Assembly: GCF_000003605.2 (NCBI RefSeq)
Contig: NW_003152765.1
Coordinates: 13,531 to 33,971 of the forward strand
Length of the DNA stretch: 20,441 bases
Reading direction: 5' to 3'
Source: Saccoglossus kowalevskii
Lineage: Eukaryota; Hemichordata; Enteropneusta; Harrimaniidae
Each line of letters opens with the position of its first letter. The stretch's first letter is position 1. The notes under the pieces are model-generated. The model did no database searches. It saw only the letters and a list, made by a program, of their open reading frames with translations, and was not told the DNA's origin. Made by a program: the position numbers and the translations under genes. Positions 9,476-18,260 of this stretch are shown here, in pieces.

Positions 9476-10596
9476 AGGAAGAACAAAATGCTTGATCACA
9501 AATTGGAAAATAATATGTCTTCACAAGTAGACATGTGCTTACTTACAATTAAAGAGTCTTTTAATTATATACTTGGCAATTATATGTATAATAAATATGT
9601 TACTGCAAGATTAAACACTAATTCCTAAAACTTTTACAAACAGAACCAATAAAGCAAATCTGCTAGAATTAATACTGCACCGTAATTCCATGAAAACATT
9701 TTTATAGTGACTATAGTATATTTGCTCTATTAATATTGCATATGCTTTATATGTAAATGACAGAGGTGAGTATATAGCCAAAACAAGTCATACTTTACAA
9801 ATCATTGAAAAACATTTCTGTTTGTACTTAATTTTCAAAGTGATCTTTTATGAGTCATAAAGAGGGGAGGGAACATTTCATGCAGTTGCACAAAAAAAAA
9901 GCAATAACCAATTCAAATGTGCCATTTGAAGTTGGCATGGTTAGTATAATGTTATATTGCCTCAGTAGAGTAGTGTTAGAGTTAATTCTTGCTGGTGGTA
10001 TGTCAGAAGAAACAAGACATTCATGTCATCAATTATGACACTCATTTGGCAAATCATGATACAAACTGAAGCCAGTTTGTGGCTTTTTTGGGTGATTTGT
10101 GTTGAATGTGTTTGGTCAATGTATTCAGCCTGCTGACAGGAGTTCACATACTCCTCACCAAGTGTTACTAATATGGTCAACTGCCTGCTACATATCACGG
10201 CATCTTTTAATTGAATTTTTGTTTTAAATACAGTAATCAAATTTCTACATTTATATTTGGATGAATTTAATAGTAAATAAGGAATATCTATTTATCTTAT
10301 TTTTTGTCCAGCATTCATTTCCTGTACTACTTTAACCGATTACAGATCACCTGTATAGGAGAGTCCAATACATTACATTAATGGCAGAGTAGATTAGGAA
10401 CAAAAATAACAGCAAAATACATTATCCCAAAAGGAGCAGGATGGAGAAAGATTAGCATACAGACCAGACACCGAAGGTTACTCATACTTGACCCGATGAA
10501 ATACACAAGATATGAAACATAATTTTAAAATAATTGATTTGTTTAATAACCACAACATTATCCATTAGCCTGACAGAGAAAGTGCCACATTAATTG
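9476..10596. other. Mostly featureless spacer
   Basis: No tandem repeat or known element is visible. At about 10389-10526 one plus-strand frame stays open for 46 codons and is less AT-rich than its surroundings, reading KYIIPKGAGWRKISIQTRHR then RLLILDPMKYTRYET. It has no recognised family. Short frames at 9850-10038 (plus) and 9962-10240 (minus) overlap each other and carry no motif. Confidence 0.45.
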
Positions 10597-10628
10597 GTTT
10601 CCATGGAGACAAGATGTTGCCATGGCAC
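10597..10628. promoter_or_regulatory. Two X-box-like palindromes
   Basis: GTTTCCATGGAGAC (10597-10610) fits the RFX X-box pattern RYYNYYATRRNRAC at every position. Five bases on, GTTGCCATGGCAC (10616-10628) resembles the second classic form, GTTGCCATGGCAAC, with one base missing. RFX factors bind such sites in the promoters of ciliary genes. Two side by side are suggestive, but no gene start is recognisable nearby, and CCATGG palindromes also occur by chance. Confidence 0.25.
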
Positions 10629-11000
10629 TAAAGTTTTTCAAAGCAACCACACCTTGCAGGGCCCCTGGAAGTTGATGGAAATTAATGTGTCTAGAGCGCA
10701 ACAATTGCTTCAACAAAGAGTTGTGTATGTGTGTGCACAACATAATAATGCTCACGACCTACATATATTTCTAATTTGCCTATATATACATCGCCCAGTA
10801 TTTTGAATGTTTTCACCACAATAGATGCAGATACTGATACTAGTTATATCACCAAAATTAATCATAGCAAGAAAAAGAATCACATTGATAGTCAATCCTT
10901 TATTTCATGCAAGTCTTGTTTACTTATTTTTAAAAAAATAACAAGTGAAGTAATTCTAACATGGTGTCTACCAATCTATGGTTTCCTAAAACTGTGTTTA
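10629..11000. other. Spacer before the minus-strand LINE end
   Basis: Overlapping short frames on both strands (10558-10755 minus; 10594-10806 and 10776-11021 plus) show no motif. Nothing else is visible. Confidence 0.5.
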
Positions 11001-11815
11001 CATGTATGTATGAATGAATAAACTTTATTGTTCCCGTGTAAAAAAAGAGTAGGTTACATAGGGTGTTTGCAACAATAAAGAGTTTTTGTTAACAAGACAA
11101 TATTTTGAAAATAACTTGAATGAATGTACTTAAAATTCACAAATAAATAAATATGTATAAAAATAAATACACAAATAAATTATTAAAGAAATCTAATCTC
11201 TAATTTTGGTCGCAGCTAAAATAAAGTTCGATATCTCTTGTTGAACTAATTTATCTTGATGTGAAAGTAAATATGTGAAACAAGAAATGTTATTGTCAGC
11301 CGGGACTTTAATTTTATGTAACAGTTGAGATCTCTGCTGTTCATATTTTTGACAATCTAAAAGGAAATGGATCTCATCTTCAATGCAGTTATTACAAAAT
11401 TGACAAAGTCTGTTATTTATTGGTACTTTAAGGATAGAATGTCTGCCTTTTTCAATAGCTAAACTATGATCGCTAACCCTGAATTTAGTGAACATTTTTT
11501 TATTTTCACCGTTCAAATTAAGTAAATAAGAGCTTGAACAACTTGGTAAACAATCATTGTCAGTGATTTTAATTGGTCCTCTAGTCATACATACTAAACT
11601 GAGCCGATTTGTTATCAGCCTCCATGTTTCTTTAAAATACTTGCAATGAATGGAACTCCAGAGCAAGACTGACATTGAGGGCTTGATTTGAATCAGCATG
11701 GTCTTCAAACCAGGTTTTTGGCACACATGTGAACAAGGTATTGGTATTATAACAACCAAGACCTTGAAAATCCTAAAATTACATGTCAATCAACGAAGAC
11801 CTAGTGAGTCAATTA
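11001..11815 (-). mobile_element. 5'-truncated LINE, 3' end
   Basis: Read on the minus strand, the element codes the tail of a LINE ORF2 protein, then an AT-rich 3' UTR, then GGGAACAATAAAGTTTATTC and a short ATTC/ATAC simple tail ending near 11001. That AATAAAGTTTATTCATTC ending is common for CR1/L2/Jockey-like elements in invertebrates. Upstream of the coding part the sequence passes at about 11826 into an F-type module, so the LINE appears to abut or interrupt an F copy. The reverse-transcriptase core is missing, as expected for a 5'-truncated insertion. Confidence 0.75.
11193..11789 (-). pseudogene. LINE ORF2 C-terminal fragment, zinc-knuckle tail
   Basis: This is 198 codons of open frame counted from a TTG, with an in-frame stop directly before it, so there is no true start. 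Residues about 100-155 hold the hallmark tail of many invertebrate LINE ORF2 proteins: FTKFRVSDHSLAIEKGRH, then a zinc-binding-like cluster RLCQFCNNCIEDEIHFLLDC (C-x2-C ... H-x4-C) and QKYEQQRSQLL. This is the zf-RVT-like region downstream of the reverse transcriptase, whose role is thought to be nucleic-acid binding. The RT palm and endonuclease are absent. The surviving 600-bp open frame implies a fairly young copy. The assignment to the CR1/Jockey group is by pattern only. Confidence 0.75.
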
Positions 11816-11825
11816 TTACCCCAAA

Positions 11826-11962
11826 CGTCCCTATAGTTTGTGATGATTAGTACTTTAGATATCAGTGAAAAAGCTGAAAAATAACTAATTATGCAATTTA
11901 GGTGATTAATATGCACAAATATTTTGCCAAAAACTAATCAGGCAATTAGGACAAAATGCTCA
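11826..11962 (+). repeat. F-family core module, fragment
   Basis: GATGATTAGTACTTTAGATA, AAAATAACTAATTATGCAAT and CCAAAAACTAATCAGGCAAT match the core modules of element F around 7100-7330. Only one module is preserved and no hairpin is seen. The LINE end at 11001-11815 lies directly to its left. Confidence 0.6.
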
Positions 11963-12096
11963 CTCTTTTTTTCATTGCAAGAACGATAAATTTAGTGAGG
12001 TTGCGCAGAATAATTATGTTATTGGATTGCATCAGCAAAGAAAATTTTAAGTGGGATGGATGTTCTTAATAATATTTTAGAATATATTTACTTCTA

Positions 12097-12420
12097 AGAT
12101 CACTGGTAGCATAGTGGTTGTTGCATCAGACTCATGATTGAAAGACCTAAGTTCAAATCTTACCTTAGGCTGAACATCAAAAGGGTTGACTCTTACACTG
12201 GGTGAGTGTGCCTCAGACTCAATGGGAAGGCCAATTCCACTGGCCAAGATTCATTCACTAACCAATGCGACTTTGGGGGAACCTTGGTTAAGGTTCGCAG
12301 GTGCTTGTGTTCGACAGAGCCTGGTTGATACCAGGATAGCGCATTAAAATTGACATTTGATAGAAAGATGGCCACACAGCCCTCTCATGTAGTGGCAAAA
12401 TACACTATACACCAAGTTCC
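12097..12420 (+). mobile_element. tRNA-derived SINE
   Basis: The head carries both internal RNA polymerase III promoter boxes in tRNA order: an A box TGGTAGCATAGTGG at 12104-12117 and a B-box-like AGTTCAAATCT at 12150-12160, 33 bp apart, as in a tRNA. Seven bases before the A box would be the acceptor-stem start. The body (about 12170-12420) is less AT-rich than its surroundings and is not tRNA; it includes GCAGGTGCTTGTGTTCGACA and GCCTGGTTGATACCAGGATA. A non-tRNA body joined to a diverged tRNA head is the definition of a tRNA SINE. I could not assign the body to a named core domain, and the 3' end is approximate. Confidence 0.65.
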
Positions 12421-13262
12421 TCAACACTAGCACTTGTAATTTCCACTTACAAAAAAAAGTCAGGAGGACAACAGTGACACTTAATGTCCAGAACTGTCGC
12501 TGTGAAGGTCGGGAACTATGAGTACACTCGGGGAAGTTACTAGGTTGGTTAAAATTACGAGAAAATTTATGTGGGGGTCTGTGGTGTCATATAGCATAGC
12601 ATAACATAGCATCATAGAGCAAACAATCTTTCTGTATTATTCCACGTAACTTAATTATTCATCGTGTACAGACATGAAATAACCACAAAAACTCAAAGAT
12701 TTTAGATATACTATGACTACTTAACTTTGAAATAGTAATATTTTTCATAGCATTATAGATTTATATGCTTATAGCGTCTCCTTTGGATGTGACTGAGTTG
12801 GCTTATAGATAGAGGTGAATTAAACCAAACAGTTGATGTGAGAAATGGCTGATGCATAGATGACTGTTTAACAAACTGCTCTGAATGTCAAGATATCCAA
12901 ATGACTTAATAAAATGACTTGTATCTAAACTTATTCAATTTTCATATTATCATATATTGAAATGAACGAATCTAATAAAGAGTAGTTTTCAAGAAGATAA
13001 TAAAACATAAAAACAAAATGACTGAAAGTGTGTATGTTAGTCTCATAAAGACAAACTAAGCTTTAAAAAAATTAGACAAATTCAATCATGAAAATTAAAA
13101 AAAAAATAATCAAAGATATAAATAAGAAACCTTTCAACTGACTGAAAAATATGAAAGCAACCAACAATTACACTGGTTTAAAATATTGTTTCAATTCCCA
13201 TAAATGAAAAAAAGAATACAATCTTAAGCTAATTTTGTGTGTAAAAATGATACAAATAAACT
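12421..13262. other. No recognisable gene
   Basis: A short (ATAGC)n-like patch at about 12590-12615 (CATAGCATAGCATAACATAG) is the only repeat. The last 250 bp is A-rich and could be the 5' remnant of the following LINE, but I see no coding motif. Confidence 0.45.
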
Positions 13263-14100
13263 ATGTTGGTTCTTGGATATTTTAATTTTGTCGCCCTGTA
13301 TTGTCGCCCTAGATTGTGTAAAAAGTGGATAGTTTTGCAATTTCGACACAGAAATGCCTGGGCTAAATCATTTGCTGAGGGACGGCCACTTAGGTATGGT
13401 CACGAGAAACTGGATAAAGCTAAAGAACAGTACAATGTAGACAATATTAGCCAGTTTTCAAACATCATGAAAGTGAAATTAAGAGAGCAATACAAACAGT
13501 TATGATAGGAGCAGCTAAACTCATTCACTAGTAGTGACAAAAATGAAGGCAATAAACGTAGGACATACAAAAAATTTAAAATAAACTATGAACTTAAAAT
13601 GTAATTTAAAATTACCTAAATGAAATAAAAAACTTTATCAAAATTCAGGTTCATTGTTCACATTTTGGAAATTGAACTGAAGAGAAGAAGAAAACCAAAA
13701 CTACCTGCAGCAGAAAGAGTCTGTAAAAAATGTGATCAAGGCGATATTGAAGATGAAAAATATTTACTTTTGAGCTGCTCATATTTTGAAAATAAAATAA
13801 AAATCTTACAAGAGAACAAAGACGTAATGTTCTTAAAAATTATGAAAAATAACATTGCTTTTTCACTATATCTAAAAAATACCATATACAAAGCACCGCC
13901 TGTGAAACCCCTGGGTAGGGAGAACCTTTATTTTGATTTACTTACTGTATTTTTATTACTTTCTGATTTATTTGTAGTTATTAGACCTTTTAAATTTGTA
14001 GTTATTTTTAGTTGTATTACTTATATTTTATTTTACACTATTTTTACCTTTCTGTATCCACAGCAAATTACAGTTGTGTAATAAACTATTATTATTATTA
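13263..14100 (+). mobile_element. Second 5'-truncated LINE, decayed
   Basis: The coding remnant runs from about 13263 (with KLREQYKQL at 13476-13502), across a short interruption, through the zinc-knuckle tail at 13650-13790, and ends in TAATAAACTATTATTATTATT at about 14079-14099. The ATT-triplet tail after AATAAA is a standard LINE ending. Coding is broken at 13503-13508 (TGA then TAG) and again by a TAA at about 13602, after which the frame shifts before FRFIVHILEIELKRRRKP resumes at about 13646. The tail type and protein sequence differ from the LINE at 11001-11815, so they are separate families. The right end abuts an inverted piece of repeat G. Confidence 0.65.
13665..14081 (+). pseudogene. 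LINE ORF2 tail, second family
   Basis: There are 138 open codons with no true start. LEIELKRRRKPKLPAAERVC, then KKCDQGDIEDEKYLLLSC, is the same tail motif as in the minus-strand LINE (an E-x-R-R segment, then C-x2-C and a final C), but the usual histidine of HFLL is replaced by lysine (EKYLL), so the zinc site is degraded. After about residue 75 the frame is T-rich and hydrophobic (FVVIRPFKFVVIF) and probably runs by chance through former 3' UTR. The upstream open segment at 13263-13505 would be an earlier part of the same protein. Confidence 0.6.
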
Positions 14101-14102
14101 TC

Positions 14103-14400
14103 TAACTTGCAGCACCTAAACCTAAAAGCGTTAGGCAATCAAACAAAAAATGACTTTGTACTAAAGTACATAAAGTACGTTCAAGGTCTTCACTTTTTGA
14201 TAGCATAAAAATGGTTTTCACCCTCGCTTATTATGACTATGAAAAGCAAGTAATTTCCATTTTCCTTAAGAGTAAACAATGGTATACATAGTCCCCTACT
14301 TCACACTAAGACTCACAAGTTTTTTTATGCTTCACATGTTTATTTGCTTTTAATTGCATTTTGGTGGTCGCCACTGTCGTCCCTGGAATTTTGCCTTTTT
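14103..14400 (-). repeat. Dispersed repeat G, copy 3 (inverted), cut by LINE
   Basis: The reverse complement matches copy 1 at 195-361 (from 14263-14400) and copy 2 at 7762-7802 (from 14104-14140). It therefore bridges the two parts seen separately in the other copies. Its left edge coincides within a few bases with the LINE 3' tail, so the LINE appears to have inserted into G. Confidence 0.6.
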
Positions 14401-14730
14401 GCTCCAATTTATATAGCTATTGCAATTACAAAAACAAACTCCATTAGCATAACAATTTTTTTTTACCTTTGTCACCATGTTTTTCTTGTTTTACGATTCA
14501 CATCCCAAATCTTTGGTTCCTGGGTGCCTCTAACAAATAAATGGGCTGAATTAATGACAACCCCAGAAATTATTGAAAATTAGATAACAATGTAATACAA
14601 AATAAATATCAGTGAATAAAATATTTTTAGGACAAGTTGACAATCCCTAATATTGCTAAAGTGCCAGTTGTGAAATCTCATTTATTAGGATTTTTGTATG
14701 AAGGGATTCATTATGGCAAGGCAAAATATT
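14401..14730. other. No recognisable feature
   Basis: AT-rich sequence. The open frame 14344-14583 partly overlaps repeat G and is hydrophobic by composition only. Confidence 0.5.
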
Positions 14731-14893
14731 GATTTCTGTTGTCCAGGTTATATAATAAATTCCAAACATTGGATAACAATGTTCGCTTCTGTTTGAACAA
14801 ATATTTTTGAAAATAACACTGACTGCGAAATACGCCCTCGAGAAATGCCACTGATGAAATATTGCAATTTCTTTTTATTTTAATTACATGTAG
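14731..14893 (+). repeat. Dispersed repeat R, copy 3
   Basis: TGTTGTCCAGGTTATATAAT matches copy 1 near 2837. CAAATATTTTTGAAAATAAC and ACTGACTGCGAAATACGCCC match copy 1 at 2960-2990 and copy 2 in reverse. The following ATATTGCAATTTCTTTTTAT matches copy 2 only (in reverse, about 6485-6500). The GGTATTCCCAGA half of R is missing. Confidence 0.6.
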
Positions 14894-15540
14894 TTGTATT
14901 TTAACACATTAATAATAATTAAAATATATAATACATTCCTTTATTTAATTGCTGAGAATGAGTTATACATTTGTTTCGTACTATATTTGTTTTTTATCTA
15001 CATTGGAAAATTGTTCTTGAGATTATTAATTTCAATAAACAATATTCAACTATCCTTCTGCAACACTATGCATCAGGGACCCATAATGTCTCATGTATGT
15101 ATCAAGTTTGAACAAAATCCATCCATAAACGACCAAGATCCGGTTCCACAATGCTAGAAATGCTTTATTTTTGAGGTTTTTTAGCACAAAAATGGCCGCC
15201 ACTTGGCCATTTGAATCAGATAGTCAAACAAATATATCTGTACATCTATGACATGATCTATAGTGAATATAAAAATTTTGACATAATCGTTCAAAGCATG
15301 GCAGACATATGGCACTAGAACTGCATTCATTAAAACTAAATGGCTGCCAGTCGGCCATTTTGAATTTGATCTGAAAAACAAAATGATGTGTATCAAGGTC
15401 CCATAATGTCCAACGTAAGAACCAAGTTTGAATAAAATCCATCCATAATTACTTGATTTTGACGATTTTACAGCACAAAAATGGAATCCATTCAGCCATC
15501 TTGAATCAGACCGTGAAACAAATTGATGTGCATATGTGTA

Positions 15541-15815
15541 ACGCTGGGATATAAGACACATAGACAACATATAGAGTCCAATCACATATCCGGTTCTTTT
15601 TATTTCCTAATTCTGTGTGTATATAACAAAGATATACTACAGAAACCAGATACAAATTCAACAATAATACGGCTGGATGGCAAAGATGACAATTACATTA
15701 CAGCGGATATAATCTTGCAATAAAGTTGGTAAAATCTTTTGGTAAACAAATATGGCGGAAAACGAAAGAAGTGCGCATGCGCGGAGACTAATGGTTATAA
15801 CACAGAATTGTGCCC
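15541..15815. mobile_element. Insertion nested in element C
   Basis: Element D reads continuously through ATGTGCATATGTATAATAT, whereas C breaks after GTGCATATGTGTAA (about 15541) and resumes at CATATGTATAATATG (from about 15817). The bases flanking the extra roughly 275 bp are CATATGTGTAA and CATATGTATAA, an 11-bp near-direct repeat that looks like a target-site duplication with one change. The insert has no terminal inverted repeats or tail that I can identify. It carries the NRF1- and YY1-like sites listed separately. It may be a SINE-like or unclassified insert. Confidence 0.5.
15750..15783 (+). promoter_or_regulatory. YY1-like and NRF1-like sites
   Basis: AAATATGGCGGAA (about 15748-15760) fits the core of the YY1 consensus AANATGGCGGC with one mismatch. 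TGCGCATGCGC (15772-15782) is a perfect match to the NRF1 palindrome. The two are 12 bp apart in a locally GC-richer stretch inside otherwise AT-rich DNA, a pairing typical of TATA-less housekeeping promoters in animals. No downstream host exon is recognisable. Confidence 0.4.
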
Positions 15816-16149
15816 TCACATATGTATAATATGATGTATGTGTGAAGTTTGAATGGAATCAGTCCAGGCATGTCTAAGATATCCGAACACAGGAACACAC
15901 AAGGTCAAACCACAAATCCCCATTTTCAAACTGCCTCCGAACGGGGACTAAAAAATATCCACAAGTCTGACATTTAGAATCAAATCGCAAAACTATATAT
16001 CAGTAATGTTCATCAGTAACCTACCAAATACCTGAGAAATGGTTGACAACACATTAAATTTCGATTTTCTGTATTTTTTAGACAAAAATCGATCCAAAAA
16101 CAAACATGCATATTGGTTCAGGCATGATGTCAGACTGACAAAACCAAAA

Positions 16150-16182
16150 AGTTCCTGTTTCGTACTTCAGCCGATCGGAACT
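16150..16182 (+). repeat. Diverged 3' hairpin of the A-D family (E)
   Basis: AGTTCCTGTTTCGTACTTCA then GCCGATCGGAACT retains the outer arms AGTTCC/GGAACT and is followed by AATAAT, as after hairpins A and B. The 200 bp before it includes a module-like piece (GACATTTAGAATCAAATCGC at 15967-15986), so this is the eroded end of a further copy lying directly after element C. Confidence 0.5.
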
Positions 16183-16190
16183 AATAATGT

Positions 16191-16417
16191 GATACTTTGT
16201 ATTCTAACAAGTATTTCTATCGGTATTACCATGTGGACACATATATTTTCATGTTATTTTTATCAGATTTATTTCATTATATGTAATTGTCAGTGTTTAT
16301 TGCCTCCAGTTATATTATCAAGATTGAGTAGCCACATTTCCTATCTATTTATGCTGTTTTCATGACACGAAGAAACGCACTTTGGCATTTATATCAGTTT
16401 ATATATGTGTGTTCTCC
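16191..16417. other. AT-rich spacer
   Basis: Only the tail of a hydrophobic open frame (16039-16365) is present, which has no motif and begins inside a decayed element. Confidence 0.45.
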
Positions 16418-16530
16418 CTGATTGGCTCAATTAAAACAACCAATCAGATTAATTGCCGCCTAAGATTAAAATTCTTAGGTGTGAATCCATCCCTGTCTTT
16501 AAATAGACAAAGAGTGTTAAATTCATTCTT
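16418..16530 (+). promoter_or_regulatory. Promoter-like cluster: paired CCAAT, palindrome, TATA-like
   Basis: CTGATTGG (16418-16425) and CCAATCAG (16440-16447) are perfect inverted copies, giving two NF-Y-type CCAAT sites facing each other. Eleven bases on, CCTAAGA and TCTTAGG (16459-16479) form a 7-bp-arm palindrome. TTTAAATAG at 16498-16506 could serve as a TATA element, with an initiator-like TTCATTC near 16522-16528. An AATAAA lies at 16613. The order fits an RNA polymerase II promoter. It would also fit a solo LTR, whose promoter and polyadenylation signal lie close together, but I could not find matching ends or a target duplication. Confidence 0.35.
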
Positions 16531-17223
16531 TGTACTTCAAGTGATACATTGTTCTTAATCGTCCTTGCATATGTAGTTTTTCAACTAGCTTTATCTTGCT
16601 CCTGTATAACCGAATAAATGCGTGATCACTATTAGAACATTGCACATTGGTATACCGTCTACTGCTTGATGTATCTACAGTCTATCTAGTGAGATTTAAA
16701 GACTCTACTGTTTGTGGCAGTCCCCGCAATCTCAATTGAAGTAGAATAAAATATGGTAGAAATATTTGCTACAATTTTATTGTGTTTGCAAGGACAACAT
16801 TTTGCACAAGTCATTGTGGCTCCATGTCCAGAAAAATATTCATAATTACATGTAAGCTCTTCATCTTCAAAATGAAAATGCTTTGACATGCATTAAAGTA
16901 AATTTAGTTATTTATTGAATTACCAGTAATTAGCATACGTTACACTGATCATATACATTTTCCTGCATTTTAACTTCACAGAAATAACAGATGGTCGCAG
17001 CTAACTTTTTGGGACATGATCTTCATAAAATTAGATAACTTATTTTTTGTGCTTGCCTATTTTGAATTCTGAAGCAAACATAAGGTTAGTCAAACTAGTG
17101 TTTGAATTATGAACCCAAATTGTTTGCATTTTGTACATTTTTTAATACAAAATGGCCGCAAAAATGGGGTTAAACACTACACTTTAATTGCTGTGTTTGG
17201 TTTCCCTGATTGATATTTAGTTT
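16531..17223. other. Spacer with one small Cys-rich open frame
   Basis: The minus-strand frame 16889-16686 (67 codons) reads MSKHFHFEDEELTCNYEYF then SGHGATMTCAKCCPCKHNK. The CAKCCPC cluster could bind metal, but length, lack of homology and AT-rich codons leave it unsupported. AGTCCCCGCA at 16719-16728 resembles the start of element A without modules after it. AAAATGGCCGCAAAAATGG at 17151-17169 resembles half a module dyad. Confidence 0.4.
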
Positions 17224-18260
17224 TGAATATCACAGCCAAACGATATGATTTAACTTGAATATCACAGCCAAATGATATTGAATATCACAGACAAATGATA
17301 TGATTTAACTGGAATATCACAGCCAAATGATATTGAATATCACAGGCAAATGATATGATTTAACTGGAATATCACAGCCAAATGATATTGAATATCACAG
17401 CCAAGAGATATGATTCAACTGGAATATCACAGCCAAGCGATATGATTTAACTGGAATATCACAGCCAAGCGATATGATTTAACTGGAATATCACAGCCAA
17501 GAGATATGATTTAACTTGAATATCACAGCCAAATGATATTGAATATCACAGCCAAACGATATGATTTAACTTGAATATCACAGCCAAATGATATTGAATA
17601 TCACAGGCAAATGATATGATTTAACTGGAATATCACAGCCAAATGATATTGAATATCACAGGCAAATGATATGATTTAACTGGAATATCACAGCCAAATG
17701 ATATTGAATATCACAGCCAAGAGATATGATTCAACTGGAATATCACAGCCAAGCGATATGATTTAACTGGAATATCACAGCCAAGCGATATGATTTAACT
17801 GGAATATCACAGCCAAGAGATATGATTTAACTTGAATATCACAGCCAAGAGATATGATTTAACTGGAATATCACAGCCAAGAGATATGATTTAACTTGAA
17901 TATTACAGCCAAGAGATATGATTTAACTTGAATATCACAGCCAAGGGATATGATTTTACTGGAATACCACAGCCAAATGATATGATTTAACTTGAATATC
18001 ACAGCCAAGAGATATGATTTAACTGGAATATCACAGCCAAGAGATATGATTTAACTTGAATATCACAGCCAAGAGATATGATTTAACTGGAATATCACAG
18101 CCAAGAGATATGATTTAACTTGAATATCACAGCCAAGAGATATGATTTAACTGGAATATCACAGTCAAGAGATATGATTTAACTGGAATATCACAGCCAA
18201 GAGATACGATTTAACTGGAATATCACAGCCAAGCGATATGATTTGAATGAAATACAACAG
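17224..18260 (+). repeat. 32-bp minisatellite, about 1 kb, with higher-order repeat
   Basis: The unit is GAATATCACAGCCAAGAGAT followed by ATGATTTAACTG, 32 bp. A short form of 23 bp lacks nine bases (GATTTAACT-like) and reads GAATATCACAGCCAAATGAT plus ATT. Variation is concentrated in the two bases after CCAA (GA, GC, AT, AC) and in the last base (T or G). Positions 17225-17532 and 17541-17848 carry the same order of variants, offset by 316 bp, with one difference seen (CAGACAAAT versus CAGGCAAAT). From about 17849 to the end only 32-bp units occur. The array contains regular stop codons, is non-coding, and ends in decayed units near 18260. Confidence 0.95.

Larger units (their letters stand above)
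15064..15949 (+). mobile_element. Hairpin-ended modular element C
   Basis: C belongs to the same hairpin family as A and B but to the module subfamily of D. Dyad modules start near 15189 (AAAATGGCCGCC...GGCCAT), 15337 and 15478, spaced 148 and 141 bp. The first and third follow TTTAGCACA or TTACAGCACA, the middle one follows GCATTCATTAAAAC, so two module types alternate. The 3' hairpin is at 15915-15949 (right arm CCGAACGGGGACT). The left end starts inside a module at ATGCATCAGGGACCC, with no AGTCCCCGTT start, so the copy is 5'-truncated. A separate insertion interrupts the last module at about 15541-15815. Confidence 0.6.

Noticed and set aside
10389-10526. 46-codon exon candidate
   Set aside because: No family recognised and weak splice context; kept as a remark in the spacer entry.
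12097-12170. Functional tRNA gene
   Set aside because: The stems are poorly paired and the sequence continues into a non-tRNA body, so a SINE head explains it better.
15181-15585. 134-codon minus-strand frame
   Set aside because: It lies wholly in the non-coding modules of element C, and equivalent modules in D do not keep the frame.
16418-16680. Solo LTR
   Set aside because: Promoter- and polyadenylation-like signals are close together, but no matching ends, target duplication or second copy could be seen, so it stays an alternative only.
16686-16889. Small Cys-rich protein (CAKCCPC) on the minus strand
   Set aside because: Too short, with no homologue I recognise, no signal peptide and AT-rich codons; noted only in the spacer entry.
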